A stretch of 64,000 nt of DNA from Ophiodon elongatus (lineage: Eukaryota; Chordata; Actinopteri; Perciformes; Hexagrammidae), in contig JACSYO010001629.1 in NCBI GenBank assembly GCA_016806645.1, positions 336,001 through 400,000 of the forward strand, given 5' to 3'. Numbering within the stretch: the first letter of the stretch is position 1; each line of letters opens with the position of its first letter. The position numbers and the translations under genes are program-made. Of this stretch, positions 48,192 through 60,340 are shown piece after piece. The notes beneath the pieces are model-generated. The model was not told the origin of the DNA, ran no database searches, and saw only the letters and a list, made by a program, of their open reading frames with translations.

Positions 48192-51100
48192 CTACAGAGG
48201 TTATTGAGAGATAGGCAGGCACTCAGTGGGGCCCAAGCAGGGCAGGGACAGTATGCTTGGCAGGGTATGGAGGGCCAAGAAATTTGCAGCACCCTCAAAA
48301 CTCGTCCAAAGTGCATGTGTTTCAGTAACATACCTGTTTGTTTTTTTTGCACGTTTTAACCCATTTACTACAAATCACATTTTAGACTTTACATTGCTAA
48401 TTATTTTCCATATCATACAGTCCAATTTCAACATGTTTTCCCGCCTTTTGTCTGGGAACTTGACACTCAAAGTATGCAATCAGAATGAATATCATGTATG
48501 CTTCAGCTATTGTTAAATTCCCCTACACTTGCACTGCAATGTGGGTGCAAATACTGTATATCTATTTGACATAATATTCACTGTCATTGACCACCAAACA
48601 ACTCACCAAACAATTAATGTATCTTAATACGGCATGTTCAGGTCAGAATCCCACATTCAAAAACTACTCTACAGCTTGCTTTGGAAACAGGTCTGCTGTT
48701 ATGTCAAGTACATGTGATTTATATGCAGTAAATTTACTTAAACAAGCAAAAATGCAGGTATGGTCCTTTAGAGGGACAACATGAAATTATTCAACAACTC
48801 TCGGAGAATGAAATGTTAAAAGGGCTAGGTGCATCCTGTGTGGTCTATGAGTCCTGTAGTGAATTAAGAGTGAGGTCCTCAGGTTGGTGGCAGGGACCAT
48901 GTGCTGTCTATAGTGAGTGAGTGTTCATTTATGGTCTCTTTGAGGTAGAGTGAGATGTGAGGGAAAAGTGAAGTGCATCTTGAATTGGCTTGTCATATCT
49001 GTTATTTCCTGAAAAATGCACATCCATGGTAAGTATTTTTGGCACAGTGAGGATGAAGGCAAAATCTTGTTGATCTGAAGAGCTAGAGGAAAGAAGCAGG
49101 TGAGGTTTCTTAACTAGGAAAATAAATCATTGATAGTGTACACGGATATTATTTCAGTTTGCAAAGGGAAAATAGGAAGATTAAAAACATGTTCATAAAA
49201 TTGCATCACACTGCACATATCAAAAAAGTGAAGGAAATATTCAACTTAGCCTTTGGACATGAGTTGTCACGAGCATTGAAACGTTTAGAGCATGCACACT
49301 GTCGGTGAAACTGTAAAAGTTCTATAAAATGTTATTGGTAAATCTTAAGTCTTTCAACAGTTGCATTTCAACAGGTGCATTTCAACAGTTTTTATGTTTC
49401 ATGAAACAAACAGCATTTAACTAAACCATTTCACCATTCTTATCCTAAAGCACAGGAGACATGTTGGTGTCCTAAAGATACAAATAGCTGGGAGCTGCTA
49501 CTAGTAAGGCTAATAGACACCAAAAGACGTTTTCTAAATTGTAACTTTGTGTACTTTTTCTGGGAATATGGAAGATTTTCTTTCCCTTTGGAGTCATTTG
49601 AATCATTTCAATTTGGATTAAAAAGTCAATCTTGTCATAGTCTTGTAGTGTCTGTAGCCTTTTGCAGTATGAAAAATTGTCCAGTAGAGGAGATGTTCTT
49701 TTTGTCTCCAATAGCAAAACAAAGGCCCATCAGTCAGCGACCTTAAGTAGCCTTTAACATTCTTCATCTGCAGCCATTCACAGTGATGGTGAACATAATC
49801 ATTAGTGGATTCACATTGTTAGGTTGTTATGGCCAAGGATTTATGGGTAATGTGAAGGTTATGTCTGTTGCAAATCAATCTTCTCATTAGGTGTAATTTG
49901 ATGAATGTAGCCCCGACATTCTGCACTTTGGAATAGCACTGCTCACTATGTTGTCACTGGATTCAAACTGAGTCCAAAATATTAGTTTCTGTACTTGGAA
50001 AAGCTGCTTTTTTTATGCCTACATTCTGCAGACTTTGTCCCACTCAAGGTAGACTCTGGGGCGATGCACTTAAACAGAACCATGAAAAACATTTTCTCAT
50101 GTTCTGAGGGGAAATCACCTAAACTAAAGACACTTGCCAAAAGGCTTAGACTATACTAGTGCTCTCCGCTGCTCATCTTTATCTCCTTTTCCATTTGCCT
50201 TCTGTTTCTTTACTCTGCCCTCATTTCTTTTCAGTTCTCAGTGTTGCTTTTACTCTGCCAGGGTGCAGACAGAAACAAACTGTGTCTGTATGACGAGAGG
50301 AAGGAAATCTATTCTACTCCTCTGTGGATAACACCGAGATGCTGGCTACTTTCCTTTCTCTGTCCGCTCAGACAAAAAGACAGGGAGAGAGAAGAAGACT
50401 GAGGGCTCTCGTTAATGGCTATCTGGGCTATAGCTGAGCCTGAAGTCGAGCCAAGCCGGGCCTCAGGGAAACTTTGTGACACTTTAATAAAGTCAGTCAA
50501 GCTCTCGGGCTGGGTTCTGAGGACTCATCACTTTTTTCCCTCTTGGAGTGGAGAGAAATGGCACAAACGTCACGTTATTCCTGACTGAAAGCCAGATGGC
50601 AGCAGGCGAAAGATTGAAGACAGAGAAAAGTGGAGTCATTTACAGCGTTTCTCTGGAGTGGGGGTTCTTTTTTTTTATTGGTGCATCAGGATGCTGGCGT
50701 GGGTCCTGGGGATGGATGGATGGGTGTCAGCAGGCCTTTCTATGGTTGCTTGGAACGGCCTGGCAGCCCATTCTGGCCAGACGCTAGAGGCCAAAGGGCA
50801 AAACATGGAATTTACAAAACTACTGTGCAGCCCAGAGCAATGCATCGTAGATGCCATTGTGCAGGTGAGCGATATGCAGCTGCCAATAGCATGTCAAAAT
50901 AAAGGACGACACTAAAATTCACACACACCACTGAGCAACATACTGCTGTTGGTATAATGTACATGGGTACATAAACAAGGACATCAACGAATAGACAGGA
51001 AGGTGCTGGCCAGCACTTAACCCAACAACCAGGAGACATAGAGCCGGCGTCAGCAACACAAATAGCTCTGAGGCCTCGACATACAGAGGCAGTTGTGTAT

Positions 51101-51294
51101 TACCCTTTCAAATCTACGCAACTTCAGAGCTGTGATGACGCTTTTAGCAAAAACCGATATCGAGACAGGATATCATTTTCTGTCATCACATGTACGATCA
51201 CGGATAAATTAAAGACGGACGAAGGACAACTTGAGGGGACCACAAGATGGCGGATGCACGGATGCACGGATGCAGCTGCAGTGCATGTCAATAC
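48192..51294 (-). other. rims2: rims2 intron
   Basis: AT-rich, no mobile element or exon recognised. A short CATTTCAACAG duplication (near 49365-49388) is the only local repeat noted. Confidence 0.7.
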
Positions 51295-51411
51295 CTCTCG
51301 TAGTCATAGTCGGAGGTGTAGGCGCCCTCAGAATAGGCGCGGGCCATCCTAGTGGACCGCAGTAACCTGACTGCTTCCTCTCGGCAGATTGGGTACACGC
51401 GATGGTTGCGG
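51295..51411 (-). CDS. rims2: rims2 exon: 'NHRVYPICREEAV' linker cassette
   Basis: Acceptor TGATATTTTCCCGCCAG, donor CGAGAG|GTATTG. Phase 2 in and out, 117 nt. It reads RNHRVYPICREEAVRLLRST, then RMARAYSEGAYTSDYDYE. It fits in frame between its neighbours and can be skipped. I do not recall the same text in the common mammalian RIM2 isoform, though RIM linkers have variable exons here. The Tyr/Asp-rich end resembles the DDHYSPDRDRD stretch of mammals. Confidence 0.75.
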
Positions 51412-53531
51412 CTGGCGGGAAAATATCAACAACTGGTCAGCATTTCATTTCTTTCTCCAACAAAAAGGGGAAGCAACATGAAAAACAAAAGTAACCTGAA
51501 AGGGAAGACAACTTGGAGTATACCATTTTTTCCCCATCATACACTGTTCTCTGCCTGAAAACATGCCTATCCTACATATCCACAGAGTTACATATAAACT
51601 GAATTCTGACATTGAGAGTGTTTGAGAGAGAAATCACCTCTGCTGGACAAAACTTCACAACCAACAGACACTTATCCATGTTCAGTATTGCCGTAGTCAC
51701 TCTTTTGGTGGTCATCACAATTGCTCACATGGCAAATGTTTGGAGCAAAATGAGAGGAATGTTTACATGAGAATGCCTGAGGTGATGAAAAGAGAGAATA
51801 AGCAATGCTGATACCGGATGGATGAAGTGTACTCATTTTCTCAAAGTACTGTACGACACACACAGAAAGTATATATTTGATCTTTTGCAGAATAAATATA
51901 GACTGAACACAACACAACGCTGATGTCACTGACAATGGCCAGATAATATGAAGCATCCACTTCAGTGCATCCAGAAAACCATGTTGTGCATTGACCACAG
52001 TGATTGAAAACATGCCATCGTGTCAGTGCCATGTGTTCAACACCCAAATGAAAGATTTCCTCAAAGAAAATAAAGGGGTTGCGGGTTGGAGTTGAGATGG
52101 GGCGTCATGCATGCTCAGGTAAAAGTCTACCTGGGGTCGTTTTGAGGATCATCAATAGGCTGAGTATGTCTGGTTCGAGGTAGGGTGAGAAAATGGCTGC
52201 GACCACATGGAGGGAGGAGAGAAGACAGAGATGGATCTGAGATGGCGCCGAGGAAGACGCGGAGGAGGCGGAAGAGGAGGAGGAAGAGGAGGAGGAGGAG
52301 GAGGAGGAGGAAAGGAGAGACACAGAATCATAGGCAGACAGATGGAGGTGCGAGGAAACGGAGGGAGAGAGATTTCTCAAAGAAACAATGACGAAAAGAC
52401 AGTGAGAAAGCTCATAGGAGAGGTTGATGTGACAGTTTCAAAGAGGGGAAAAAACAGGCGAGGAAGATGAGAGATGCTGAGAAGATGTCTTCCTCAGCTT
52501 TACCACACTGACAGATGAAAGTGGTACACCGAGCACACCGGCAGCATTCACGGAGGGAAGAGCAGAAAAGTCCAAACACCTAAACCTGCTTGGTGTCACT
52601 TCGACTGCATGATTAAAAGAACTTAAGACCATGCACAAGATTTCTTCTTTTACAGACACAACATTTCAAAAAGTAGGAAAATACAGGGGGAAAGACATGT
52701 GAAAAAGCAAGATTTTCTTTTCTTTTTTATATTGTCGTAGTTCTGTTACATTTCCAAATTCTCCGTGACTCATTTCCTGTGTCATTTTAAACTGTTTTCA
52801 ATAAATAACCAGCCGCTGTTAATTAAAGCAGCTGAAATACACTCAAGTGAGCACTGTCCCAGACAATTTAGATAAGTGCATTTTCTGCGTCTGACACTGA
52901 TTTAGGCCAACCCTCAGAAATATCAAATAAACTTAATTGGACGGGGGAAAGTAGCTGCGGCCTGGCACTGCCAAGGCTATGATTGGACTCTTGGAGCAAC
53001 ATTTTCCAACCCTCACAGAAAATAAGTGCTGATGGGGGATAACTGACCACTTCCCCTTGACCACCTTTTCCATAAAGATAGCAAGATACATGCAAATGAT
53101 GCATGCTGTATGCAGCATTTGAAGCACTGCAATGTTTCCTGCCTCCTCCCCTAAGATGGAAAATACCTATTTGTTAATTACTCCTCTTACGTGGTGCAGT
53201 CTTACAGTATTGTGTTCATGTAGGATTTTAACTGTGATTCAACTGTTTTGAATCCACACTTTTGTATTGGATTAAAAAATATTATGATCAATTATTTCCA
53301 AGGAATGGAGAAAGTTGCTCTCTAAAAGCAGGAATACAAGAGAGATTAAAACTACCCAGAGAGTTTAAGGCAAACGCCGTCGTGCATTAAGTGTATGCGT
53401 GCATAAAACATCTCCCTGCATGTCGGCTCACCAGCCCCCACTTGTGCTTGTCAGCCTCTGCTCCATGCATGCCTGCGTATGTGCATGCATCCACTGTACA
53501 CAAGTGTAAGCTGGACCGTGTGTGTGTGTAC
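51412..53531 (-). other. rims2: rims2 intron
   Basis: Holds a GGA/GAG-rich tract (52252-52313) that produces spurious repeat frames on both strands. No other feature was supported. Confidence 0.7.
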
Positions 53532-53630
53532 CTGTCAGGTGAGTAGTTATCTTCGGACACACTGTGGTGGTCCACTCTAGTGGAGGAGCTGTACTGAGAA
53601 GGCCTAAGATCAAAGGCTGGGTCCAGACTT
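53532..53630 (-). CDS. rims2: rims2 exon: Ser/Tyr-rich linker cassette
   Basis: Acceptor TTCTGTCACACAGCAG, donor GACAG|GTACAC. Phase 2 in and out, 99 nt. It reads SLDPAFDLRPSQYSSSTRVD, then HHSVSEDNYSPDR. Mammals have a comparable text ending MDDHYSPDRDRD. A second in-frame acceptor, GATCTTAG at 53604-53605, would drop the first nine residues. Confidence 0.8.
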
Positions 53631-53942
53631 CTGCTGTGTGACAGAAGTGGACCAGATCACCCCTCATGTAGTTTACATCACTACACACTGACCCCTACTG
53701 GCCAAGGGGCAGGCGGGGGGCACATCGCCTCATGTTTATGTGAGGCACTCAGAGCAACCGCGAGAAATATTGCATTATACATACATGTAGGGCTAATGGT
53801 GTGGCATTTAGAAGGCAGTACAGTCCCTAAACCCTATGGATCCCTTAAAGTAAATTAAGGCTATAAGGACTTCAACAGGGTGTTAAATACATCTATATTG
53901 AAAACAAAAACAAAAGACCCAGAAATCAAGCCCAGTAGTTAC
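53631..53942 (-). other. rims2: Short rims2 intron
   Basis: 312 nt between two linker exons; only splice signals seen. Confidence 0.75.
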
Positions 53943-54081
53943 CTGGATGGTGGGGGAACGCTGGGAGAGCGCGACCGCGCCCGGTTAATATCAGCCGACC
54001 GAGAGCAGTGGTTAGACGACATCACCTGCTCAGGGACGGACAGCGTGGAGCTCTGGAAGTCTCTGCCATTTGGCCGGTAGT
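53943..54081 (-). CDS. rims2: rims2 exon: 'SSTLSVPEQVMSSNHCS' linker
   Basis: Acceptor GTTCTTGTCTTCGCAG, donor CCAG|GTAACT. Phase 1 in, phase 2 out, 139 nt. It reads DYRPNGRDFQSSTLSVPEQV, then MSSNHCSRSADINRARSRSP, then SVPPPS. This stretch separates RIM2 from RIM1, which has a different text (TTLTVPEQQRTTHHRS), so it is the main reason for calling the gene rims2. Confidence 0.97.
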
Positions 54082-56982
54082 CTGCGAAGACAAGAACAGA
54101 GAAAGGAAGGGAGGGATGGAGGGACAAGATGAAGAGGGTGTTGTTGTTTTTTCCAGATGGTTCTGTCATAATATTCTGACACCAAAAGTACTGCAGTGGT
54201 AAAATTACAATTACAATGCTTCAAATTACAAGAAAAATAAAACGGTCACACAAACGTTCTGTGCCAATTTCACTTTAACACCCTGTGAGTTCTCTGTATT
54301 TCTGAGCGAGTGATATGGCTAAATCTGCTGCATTTGATAATGAAAAATGATGGCAGCTAACGATGCAGATCCAGTTTAACCCCAGCCTTTAATAACTTAG
54401 AAAAAACAGACCAAACTTTATAAAACGTGTGCTAAAGTGCTAATCTGCAGAAGCACATCTTTTTTTTCTTCATGCTTCTTTATGCTGAGTCTCTATATTC
54501 CAAAAAACGAGGTCTAAGTTTCAATAAAGGTGGAATTCATCTGCTGTGTTAACATTGTGCATTAAACATGAAAATAGCCTTCAAAAAAATATCAGAAACA
54601 TTATAATGAATTTTCTCTGCGAGGCTGATTGGTCCATTGAACTTGAAAGAGTTCATTAACCGATAATCAGACGTGGCTAGCAGCCATGGTTAAGGTCAAT
54701 GCTTAGCACTATTAAACTTGATTGATATTCAATAGAGTGTATAGCACATTAAAATTAGTCAAGGAAAACCCTGAATCAAACGTTGGAAAAGAAGGAAAGG
54801 TAGGAAAAATTGGAGATAATGTTATGTTGACCTTCACTCGAGGAAGTTTGACTGAAATATGATAAGAGTTGACTGCAAAGACAGATTAAAATATTCATAC
54901 TAAATAATATATCCTGATTGCAAGTGGACTCAAGTCCAATGCTTAAATTCTGATAATTTCAGACCATTTTATACCAATTTTTACCAATTTTAATAACCAA
55001 AGGTTAAAAAAGATATTTTATATATATATTTTCTTCATCGCAGATTAGATTTAACAAGGAACACATCTGCCATTTCTAATCAACAGCTCCAACACAGAGC
55101 ATCCTGCAGCAGAGCAATCAAACACCATGCAGAGCCAAAATACATCTATTCTTCCTCTTGAAATGCTGCCTGACGCATGAGTACAACCTGTCTGTTAAGC
55201 ACATATAAGGAGGAGAGCCTTTACTGACAATTAATAGGAGTGAAGAAGCGGAGTGGGCTGCATAGGAGCAGAAGGGCAGTAGGGACGGGACTGAGGGTCA
55301 AAGCAAAACTAATTGTAATGTACAAGATGTTACTTAAAATGTGACTTTTCACTCCTAAAATTCAAGTGCATCAAAAGAGTCCAATAATAGGAGTTATACT
55401 TTGAAAGACATAAGCAGTACCTGTGCAGTAATTACTAGTGACAGTTCACCTATGATATACTGTATGTACCAGACAATTAGAGACTGGGTAGTTAGTATAC
55501 CGGAAAATAAAATGCAATACAACATTTTTTCTCTTCCTCATTTGAAAGTAATAGTGTCGGCAGTTTAAAGGGATAGTTCACCCCAAAAAACGCTTCCTTC
55601 TGCGCAGTGATTCGGTTGGCGGGTGTAGTTCAGTAGAAAGAAAATAGTTCCTAAATGAGACTGCTCACCAGGAGGTCTGTGGATTATCTTGAGTAACTAG
55701 GTCATGATTTCTGGAAAGAGGCATTGCTGTTGAGGTTTTTCACATGTGGTTCTTTGGCACTTCAAGCAACACAAGCTGAGTGCCATATAGTCATATTATA
55801 TCGGAGGGAAAGCAGACATCTCTATCTCCAAAGCTAGGCAACTCACACCAAAACAGTCTAGATTGATAAATAACCCTAAAGGCAAGAGGAAAAACATGTT
55901 TTTTCGATGAACTGTCCCTTTAACGCAAAGACTGCAGGGTAAACTGAGATGTGGTGGAATCTGTGTAAAGAGGAGGGTGCGACCAGAGCTGAACGAAGGG
56001 GTATTCCCTTCACTGTGAATGAAGTGAAGGTGACTGCCTGGCATGGTGAGGCAGTGAGGGGCTGATGAGAATGTTAAAGAGGCTGGACTGGAGGGGGATT
56101 TCCCTCAGCTATGGTATCATCAGTGAGCCCAGAGGCCGATGGTGTCAGACAGGCGTACACTACAGCAACTGAATCTATTCTCTTCTCTCTCTCCAATGCA
56201 TTTTCTCCTCTACGTCTCACGTTCTTTCCCTCTCTATGTCTCTTTGGCCTGTAACTGCTAACTGAAATGTGAACTATTACCACACGCTAAATCAACAGTG
56301 CAGGCAGCCGCCTCCATCTGAGATTTACCAAGAGCTTTCCTGCAAACAAGGTCGGCACAGTTTCTGCGGTCTTCAAGCGAAAGGAAAAAAAGAAGAATGC
56401 TCTTATTTGAAAGAGGATAACAAAGATCATCCTGCATTATTATCTTTTGCATGAGAAAACAAAAGCAAGTCTCTATGTTTTCCGACGATTTAGCTGCCTT
56501 TTTCAGCATGGTTTCCTTCAAGGTTGATATCGTATGTGGGCAAATATCAAGTACTTTTCAGTCTTTCTTTTTGCTGTTTTTCTCTGGCTCTCGGTCTGCT
56601 AACAGCAGAGCAGAGCTCCTCCTCTTCTGATGTGCAGCGTGGGCGTGCTGCTGGAGCCTCGGTGAGCAGAACAGCAACTAGCAGTGCAGAGGCAGACAAA
56701 ATCTCAGTGCTCCCTCGCTGTGCTGCTGCTGATGGGCTGCAGCATTTCACCCTGCTAATGTGATACATACAGGATTGTAAGCTGCTCAGGCCAAGGTAGC
56801 ATTTGACGGATGGTGGCATGTAGGTGGTGAGGTTAAAAACTATATTTTAAAAATATAATAGGGCCTGGTGAAACAGCCCATTAAACATCTCAAACTATGT
56901 TGTCACTTTACCTCCAGACTGGCTCATTTTGTTTCATTCACATGCACTCATGAGTCTTGTTAATATGACGTTAATATATTAC
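54082..56982 (-). other. rims2: rims2 intron with one MITE
   Basis: AT-rich and without supported exons. The only recognised element is the TTAA-bounded MITE at 55565-55923. Confidence 0.7.
55565..55923. mobile_element. TTAA-bounded MITE, second subfamily
   Basis: Begins TTAAAGGGATAGTTCACCCC and ends, read on the minus strand, TTAAAGGGACAGTTCATCGA, with TTAA at each end. It is 359 bp and non-coding. It shares only the terminal 15 bp with copies A and B, so it is a distinct subfamily moved by a similar enzyme. Confidence 0.8.
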
Positions 56983-57051
56983 CTGTTATTACCCCAACAC
57001 CATCTTCACAATCGTAGTCTGAGATTTCACTGTCACTTATCCTCTGGGATC
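56983..57051 (-). CDS. rims2: rims2 exon: 'SQRISDSEISDYDCEDG'
   Basis: Acceptor CCTTTGAGG-type ending TCTCGAAG, donor AACAG|GTAATA. Phase 1 in and out, 69 nt. It reads SQRISDSEISDYDCEDGVGV, then IT. The text matches mammalian RIM2 RSQRISDSEVSDYDCEDGIGVVSD. An earlier GT (GGG|GTAATA) was rejected because it would break the phase into the next exon. The acceptor is unusually purine-rich (AGGATCTCGAAG region), hinting at regulated use. Confidence 0.93.
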
Positions 57052-57483
57052 CTTCGAGATAAAGAGACAGAGAGAAACATTGGAAAATACAAGAGACATT
57101 TTCATTCCCTTGTTCATCTATTCACCCATTTTTTTTTTTATAATGCCTCCCTAAGATGTGCACCCATCCTCATACCACACAACTACAGCAAACGGTCCTG
57201 CAGGAGTGCGTTTTGGATGACTTATGTGAAATTACGCATCAGCTGTAACAAATAACGCCGCATTTCACTGATCCACGCCAACAAAAAAACAGCAGATCTG
57301 TCTTCATCTGAACTGTGGAACTTTGAAGTGATACGTTCAATCATTCAATTTGCATGTGACGGTGGGGGTGGGAGAAGTGATGTGGCGTTACAGCTATTTC
57401 TTCATCTTCCCCGGAAGCCTTATTGCCCTTCCCTGTCCCCTTTCTTTAAAGTATGAACCCCTCCCTGAAGCCCCCCAACGCAC

Positions 57484-57524
57484 ACTCTCTCTCTCTCTCA
57501 CTCACTCACTCACTCACTCACACA

Positions 57525-57598
<74 letters not shown>
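57484..57598. repeat. Compound (CT)n(CTCA)n(CA)n microsatellite
   Basis: Plus strand: CT units, then CTCA units, then about 35 CA units. The transcript strand is UG-rich, about 430 nt above the exon at 56983-57051. Confidence 0.95.
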
Positions 57599-58587
57599 GC
57601 CTTCACCGTTCAGTCAACTTAAATCAACCGGACTAGTGTGCTCTATCAGAAATGACAAGTGCTGCACTCTGGCAGCGCCGCTCCAAACCTCTCATCTCAG
57701 TTGGCTGGAGACTTTTTACAGCTGTCAGCTCTTTCACCTCACACTTACACAAACGGCCAGAAAATCATCCTGGTGGGGGGAAGCGAGCAAGCCTTAAGTG
57801 TGTAGTAGGAGCAGTACAGTGAAGCAGTGCTGCGTAACGCAGACTACAGTACAGCCATCTGAAGCAGCATCTGCTCATAGAATGGTACGAGAAGGGCCAC
57901 ACAATGAGCTGTTTTTGGGGTGTGGTTAGAGAAAATACGACGCCAGTTAAATAATGTATTAATAAATACTTTAAATACGTTCTTTTTCCGTTTCTCTAAT
58001 TTAATAAACCACCACTGTTTTAAGTAGCAGCATCATCTAATGTTGCCCGTGATCAAGAACACATTCAAGACACACAAACACAAGCAAGTAGAATGGGCCT
58101 GCAGAGTTTGCCAAAAGCATTTTGTGCATTCTTAAAAGGGGAAATGTTGGTAACGGCCAAAATAATCAAGCAAAATTTGCAATACAGAGGAAAGGCAAGT
58201 GGTCAAAACCAAAGCATATTGTGTCTGCCAGTACTGGCAGATCGCCTGGGTTTTTTAGCACATCACGTTTTGCAGGCTATGGTTTCTGGGTTGCAGGATG
58301 AGATTGCGAGGTAGTTCACAGGTGAGTACACACAGAGGGAGAGACCACTGTGTCCTTAATCTCTGTTTCCCTGGAGCGTGCATGGGTCGGAGACCCTGAG
58401 CAGATTTCCGACGCGTGGTGTAAAAGTTTACACCAGCTCCCCTCATTGAACTCCATGTAAGGCAGCGGAGACATGCACCCTTCATGGGGGAATGGACAGG
58501 GTCGGAGAATCAGGGCACAAGGATGCATCTTTGCAGAGGACAGGAGAACACTGAGAGCATAGAGCTCCATAGACAGGGAGCCTTTAC

Positions 58588-58614
58588 CTGAGTTGTATGA
58601 ATAAGAGCCTTTGT
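58588..58614 (-). CDS. rims2: Candidate 27-nt rims2 neural-type microexon
   Basis: Acceptor TGCTTCTGCTTTTACAG and donor TCAG|GTAAAG bound 27 nt. In the phase dictated by the exons at 59088 and 57051 (both phase 1), it reads NKGSYSYNS, with the last codon completed downstream, so inclusion adds nine residues just after C2A. Two TGC motifs lie within 20 nt of the acceptor, the arrangement known for SRRM4-dependent neuronal microexons. Both splice sites are strong. Usage is inferred. Confidence 0.65.
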
Positions 58615-59087
58615 CTGTAAAAGCAGAAGCAGTAAAGTTGATGTGATGTGCACGACAAACACAAAATATGCATAAACTACAAAGCCTTAATTTACTAAAG
58701 CAGTAACAAAAAACCAGTGGGGCCAGACGTTTACTGTACGTGAACCCTAATTTGTAAACTAGATCTACTATATCAAGAGCTTGATCATTCACTTGACAAA
58801 AACTACTCGCTGGCCATCTTGTAACCGTGGTGTTCCTAGCATGACAGGCCAGGTTTACTTAGTGTGTACTATTGTAGAAAAGATTGTTACGTAAGTTTCG
58901 AAATCTAGCCACACAGTAAAATGTCTTGTCTTTGGTTTCAGTAAAGTTATTTTATAACTGATATAGTTTGTAAATGTTATGTGGCATGACCCCTTTTGTC
59001 ACAAATTCCTTTATGCCTTGCATATCAATTTCAAGAAATCAATCAGAGGTGTGTGTGACATGTGTCAGTGACAGAGGGGTTACGCAC

Positions 59088-59241
59088 TCTGGAGTCGTCG
59101 CGTTGGACTCTCTCCATGGAGCTGCCTGCGCTGTGTGTTCGGGGAGGCACGTGGGAGTGGGATGGAGGACACATCGTGGGTTTGTAGCTTGTACCAGTGT
59201 GGCTCGTCGTCCAGAAGAGCCGTCTCAAGCTCAATAAGGAT
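59088..59241 (-). CDS. rims2: rims2 exon: C2A end and first linker
   Basis: Acceptor CTTTGGCAG, donor CAGA|GTGCGT. Phase 0 in, phase 1 out, 154 nt. It reads ILIELETALLDDEPHWYKLQ, then THDVSSIPLPRASPNTQRRQ, then LHGESPTRRLQ. The first half completes C2A (DDEPHWYKLQ is its last strand). HGESPTRRLQRSQRIS across the junction matches mammalian RIM2 exactly. The donor is below consensus. Confidence 0.96.
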
Positions 59242-59594
59242 CTGCCAAAGGTAAAAAAATGAAATAAAAAAGTCCACAGTCAAAAATATCTTCACTGCAA
59301 ATGGTTGCAAACTAACATATTTGTTTTCTTAATGATGGAATTCCAGCAACTTGCACTTGTGCCACAATACTCATCCATCTCTTACAGTCAGCGTCAGTTC
59401 AAAACAATCCCTGCCCTCTTTATTTAACAGTTTTACACAGTAAATAAAAACACCAAAGCTCATTGTCCGTGTCGGACAAGGACTGGACCACCACAACCTT
59501 GTCAGAGCTTTATCAAGGGCTTGACCTCATTCGAGAGGATTAGCTGAGATACTGTCAGTGAGTGTCCCTGATGGGTGGGGTTTGGTTTTCTTAC
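59242..59594 (-). other. rims2: Short rims2 intron within C2A
   Basis: 353 nt, AT-rich; only splice signals seen. Confidence 0.75.
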
Positions 59595-59766
59595 CTCTCC
59601 CAGGAATTCGCTCTCCTCCTCCCTCACCCTGGCTTGGTCCCACAATGTGATCTCCAGCATGCGCTCCCGAAACTCCCGCCGGTGCACCGGCGAATACATA
59701 AAGGTCTGGTTCCATTTGGGCTCTAAGGATTTCTTTACCGTTTTTGTTCTCCTCTTGCTTTTGTCG
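59595..59766 (-). CDS. rims2: rims2 exon: C2A core
   Basis: Acceptor TTGTTCCTCCAG, donor GAGAG|GTAAGA. Phase 2 in, phase 0 out, 172 nt. It reads DKSKRRTKTVKKSLEPKWNQ, then TFMYSPVHRREFRERMLEIT, then LWDQARVREEESEFLGE. SLEPKWNQTF and EFRERMLEITLWD are C2 core strands. In RIMs this domain lacks the Ca2+-coordinating aspartates and is reported to bind SNAP-25 and Ca2+-channel subunits. Confidence 0.97.
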
Positions 59767-60209
59767 CTGGAGGAACAATAATTCAAACTGTTTTTATTTA
59801 CAACCATGATAGAGGAGAGCCACGAATACAACAGATCAATAACACGACACAGCACAGAGCACATCACCGTGGCATGCTGATGATGGCAATGAGATGACAA
59901 AGTGAGGAAAATGTCTTCCTGCATTCTATCAGTGCATAAGAAAGAACTGCTTAACAAACGACCAACAAAGTAGTTAGGCATCCACTTAAATCCCTACAGG
60001 CTTTCCTGATGCTAATGGCTAAAAAACACATGACCTTGTGACATCACATCATTGTTCCAAAAGAAATCCACACTAATACAGAATCCATTTTCTAAGACAT
60101 ATAATAACTCAGTTTGGCCCACTAATGTCCAATAACTTCCTGGACGGAGTGAATCGAAGTGACATTAAATGAGTGGGGAGGGTAAAATGGTAACTGTTTC
60201 TACTCTTAC
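59767..60209 (-). other. rims2: Short rims2 intron within C2A
   Basis: 443 nt; no other element seen. Confidence 0.75.
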
Positions 60210-60340
60210 CTTCTATCAGGGAGGAAGTAGATTTTGACGTAAGGATTCCTGGGCCGGCCATCTTCCCTGGCTGGCAGGTCTTTGGCGCCCAGGATGGTGA
60301 CAATTAGCTGATGGCCCACTTTGTCATACCACAGTTTGAC
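60210..60340 (-). CDS. rims2: rims2 exon: C2A N-terminal strands
   Basis: Acceptor GCCCCTGCAG, donor AGAAG|GTAAGA. Phase 0 in, phase 2 out, 131 nt. It reads VKLWYDKVGHQLIVTILGAK, then DLPAREDGRPRNPYVKIYFL, then PDR. KLWYDKVGHQLIV and GRPRNPYVKIYFLPDR are hallmark RIM C2A sequences. The junction joins to SDKSKRRTK in the next exon with a split serine codon. Confidence 0.97.

Larger units (their letters stand above)
57052..59087 (-). other. rims2: rims2 intron carrying a candidate microexon
   Basis: Contains the (CT)n(CTCA)n(CA)n compound microsatellite (57484-57598) and the 27-nt candidate exon at 58588-58614. Nothing else was recognised. Confidence 0.7.

Noticed and set aside
56991..56993. 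Earlier donor GGG|GTAATA for the exon at 56983-57051
   Set aside because: Would end in phase 0 and break the frame into the exon at 53943; the downstream donor restores the RIM2 text GV(V/I)(S/T)DYR.
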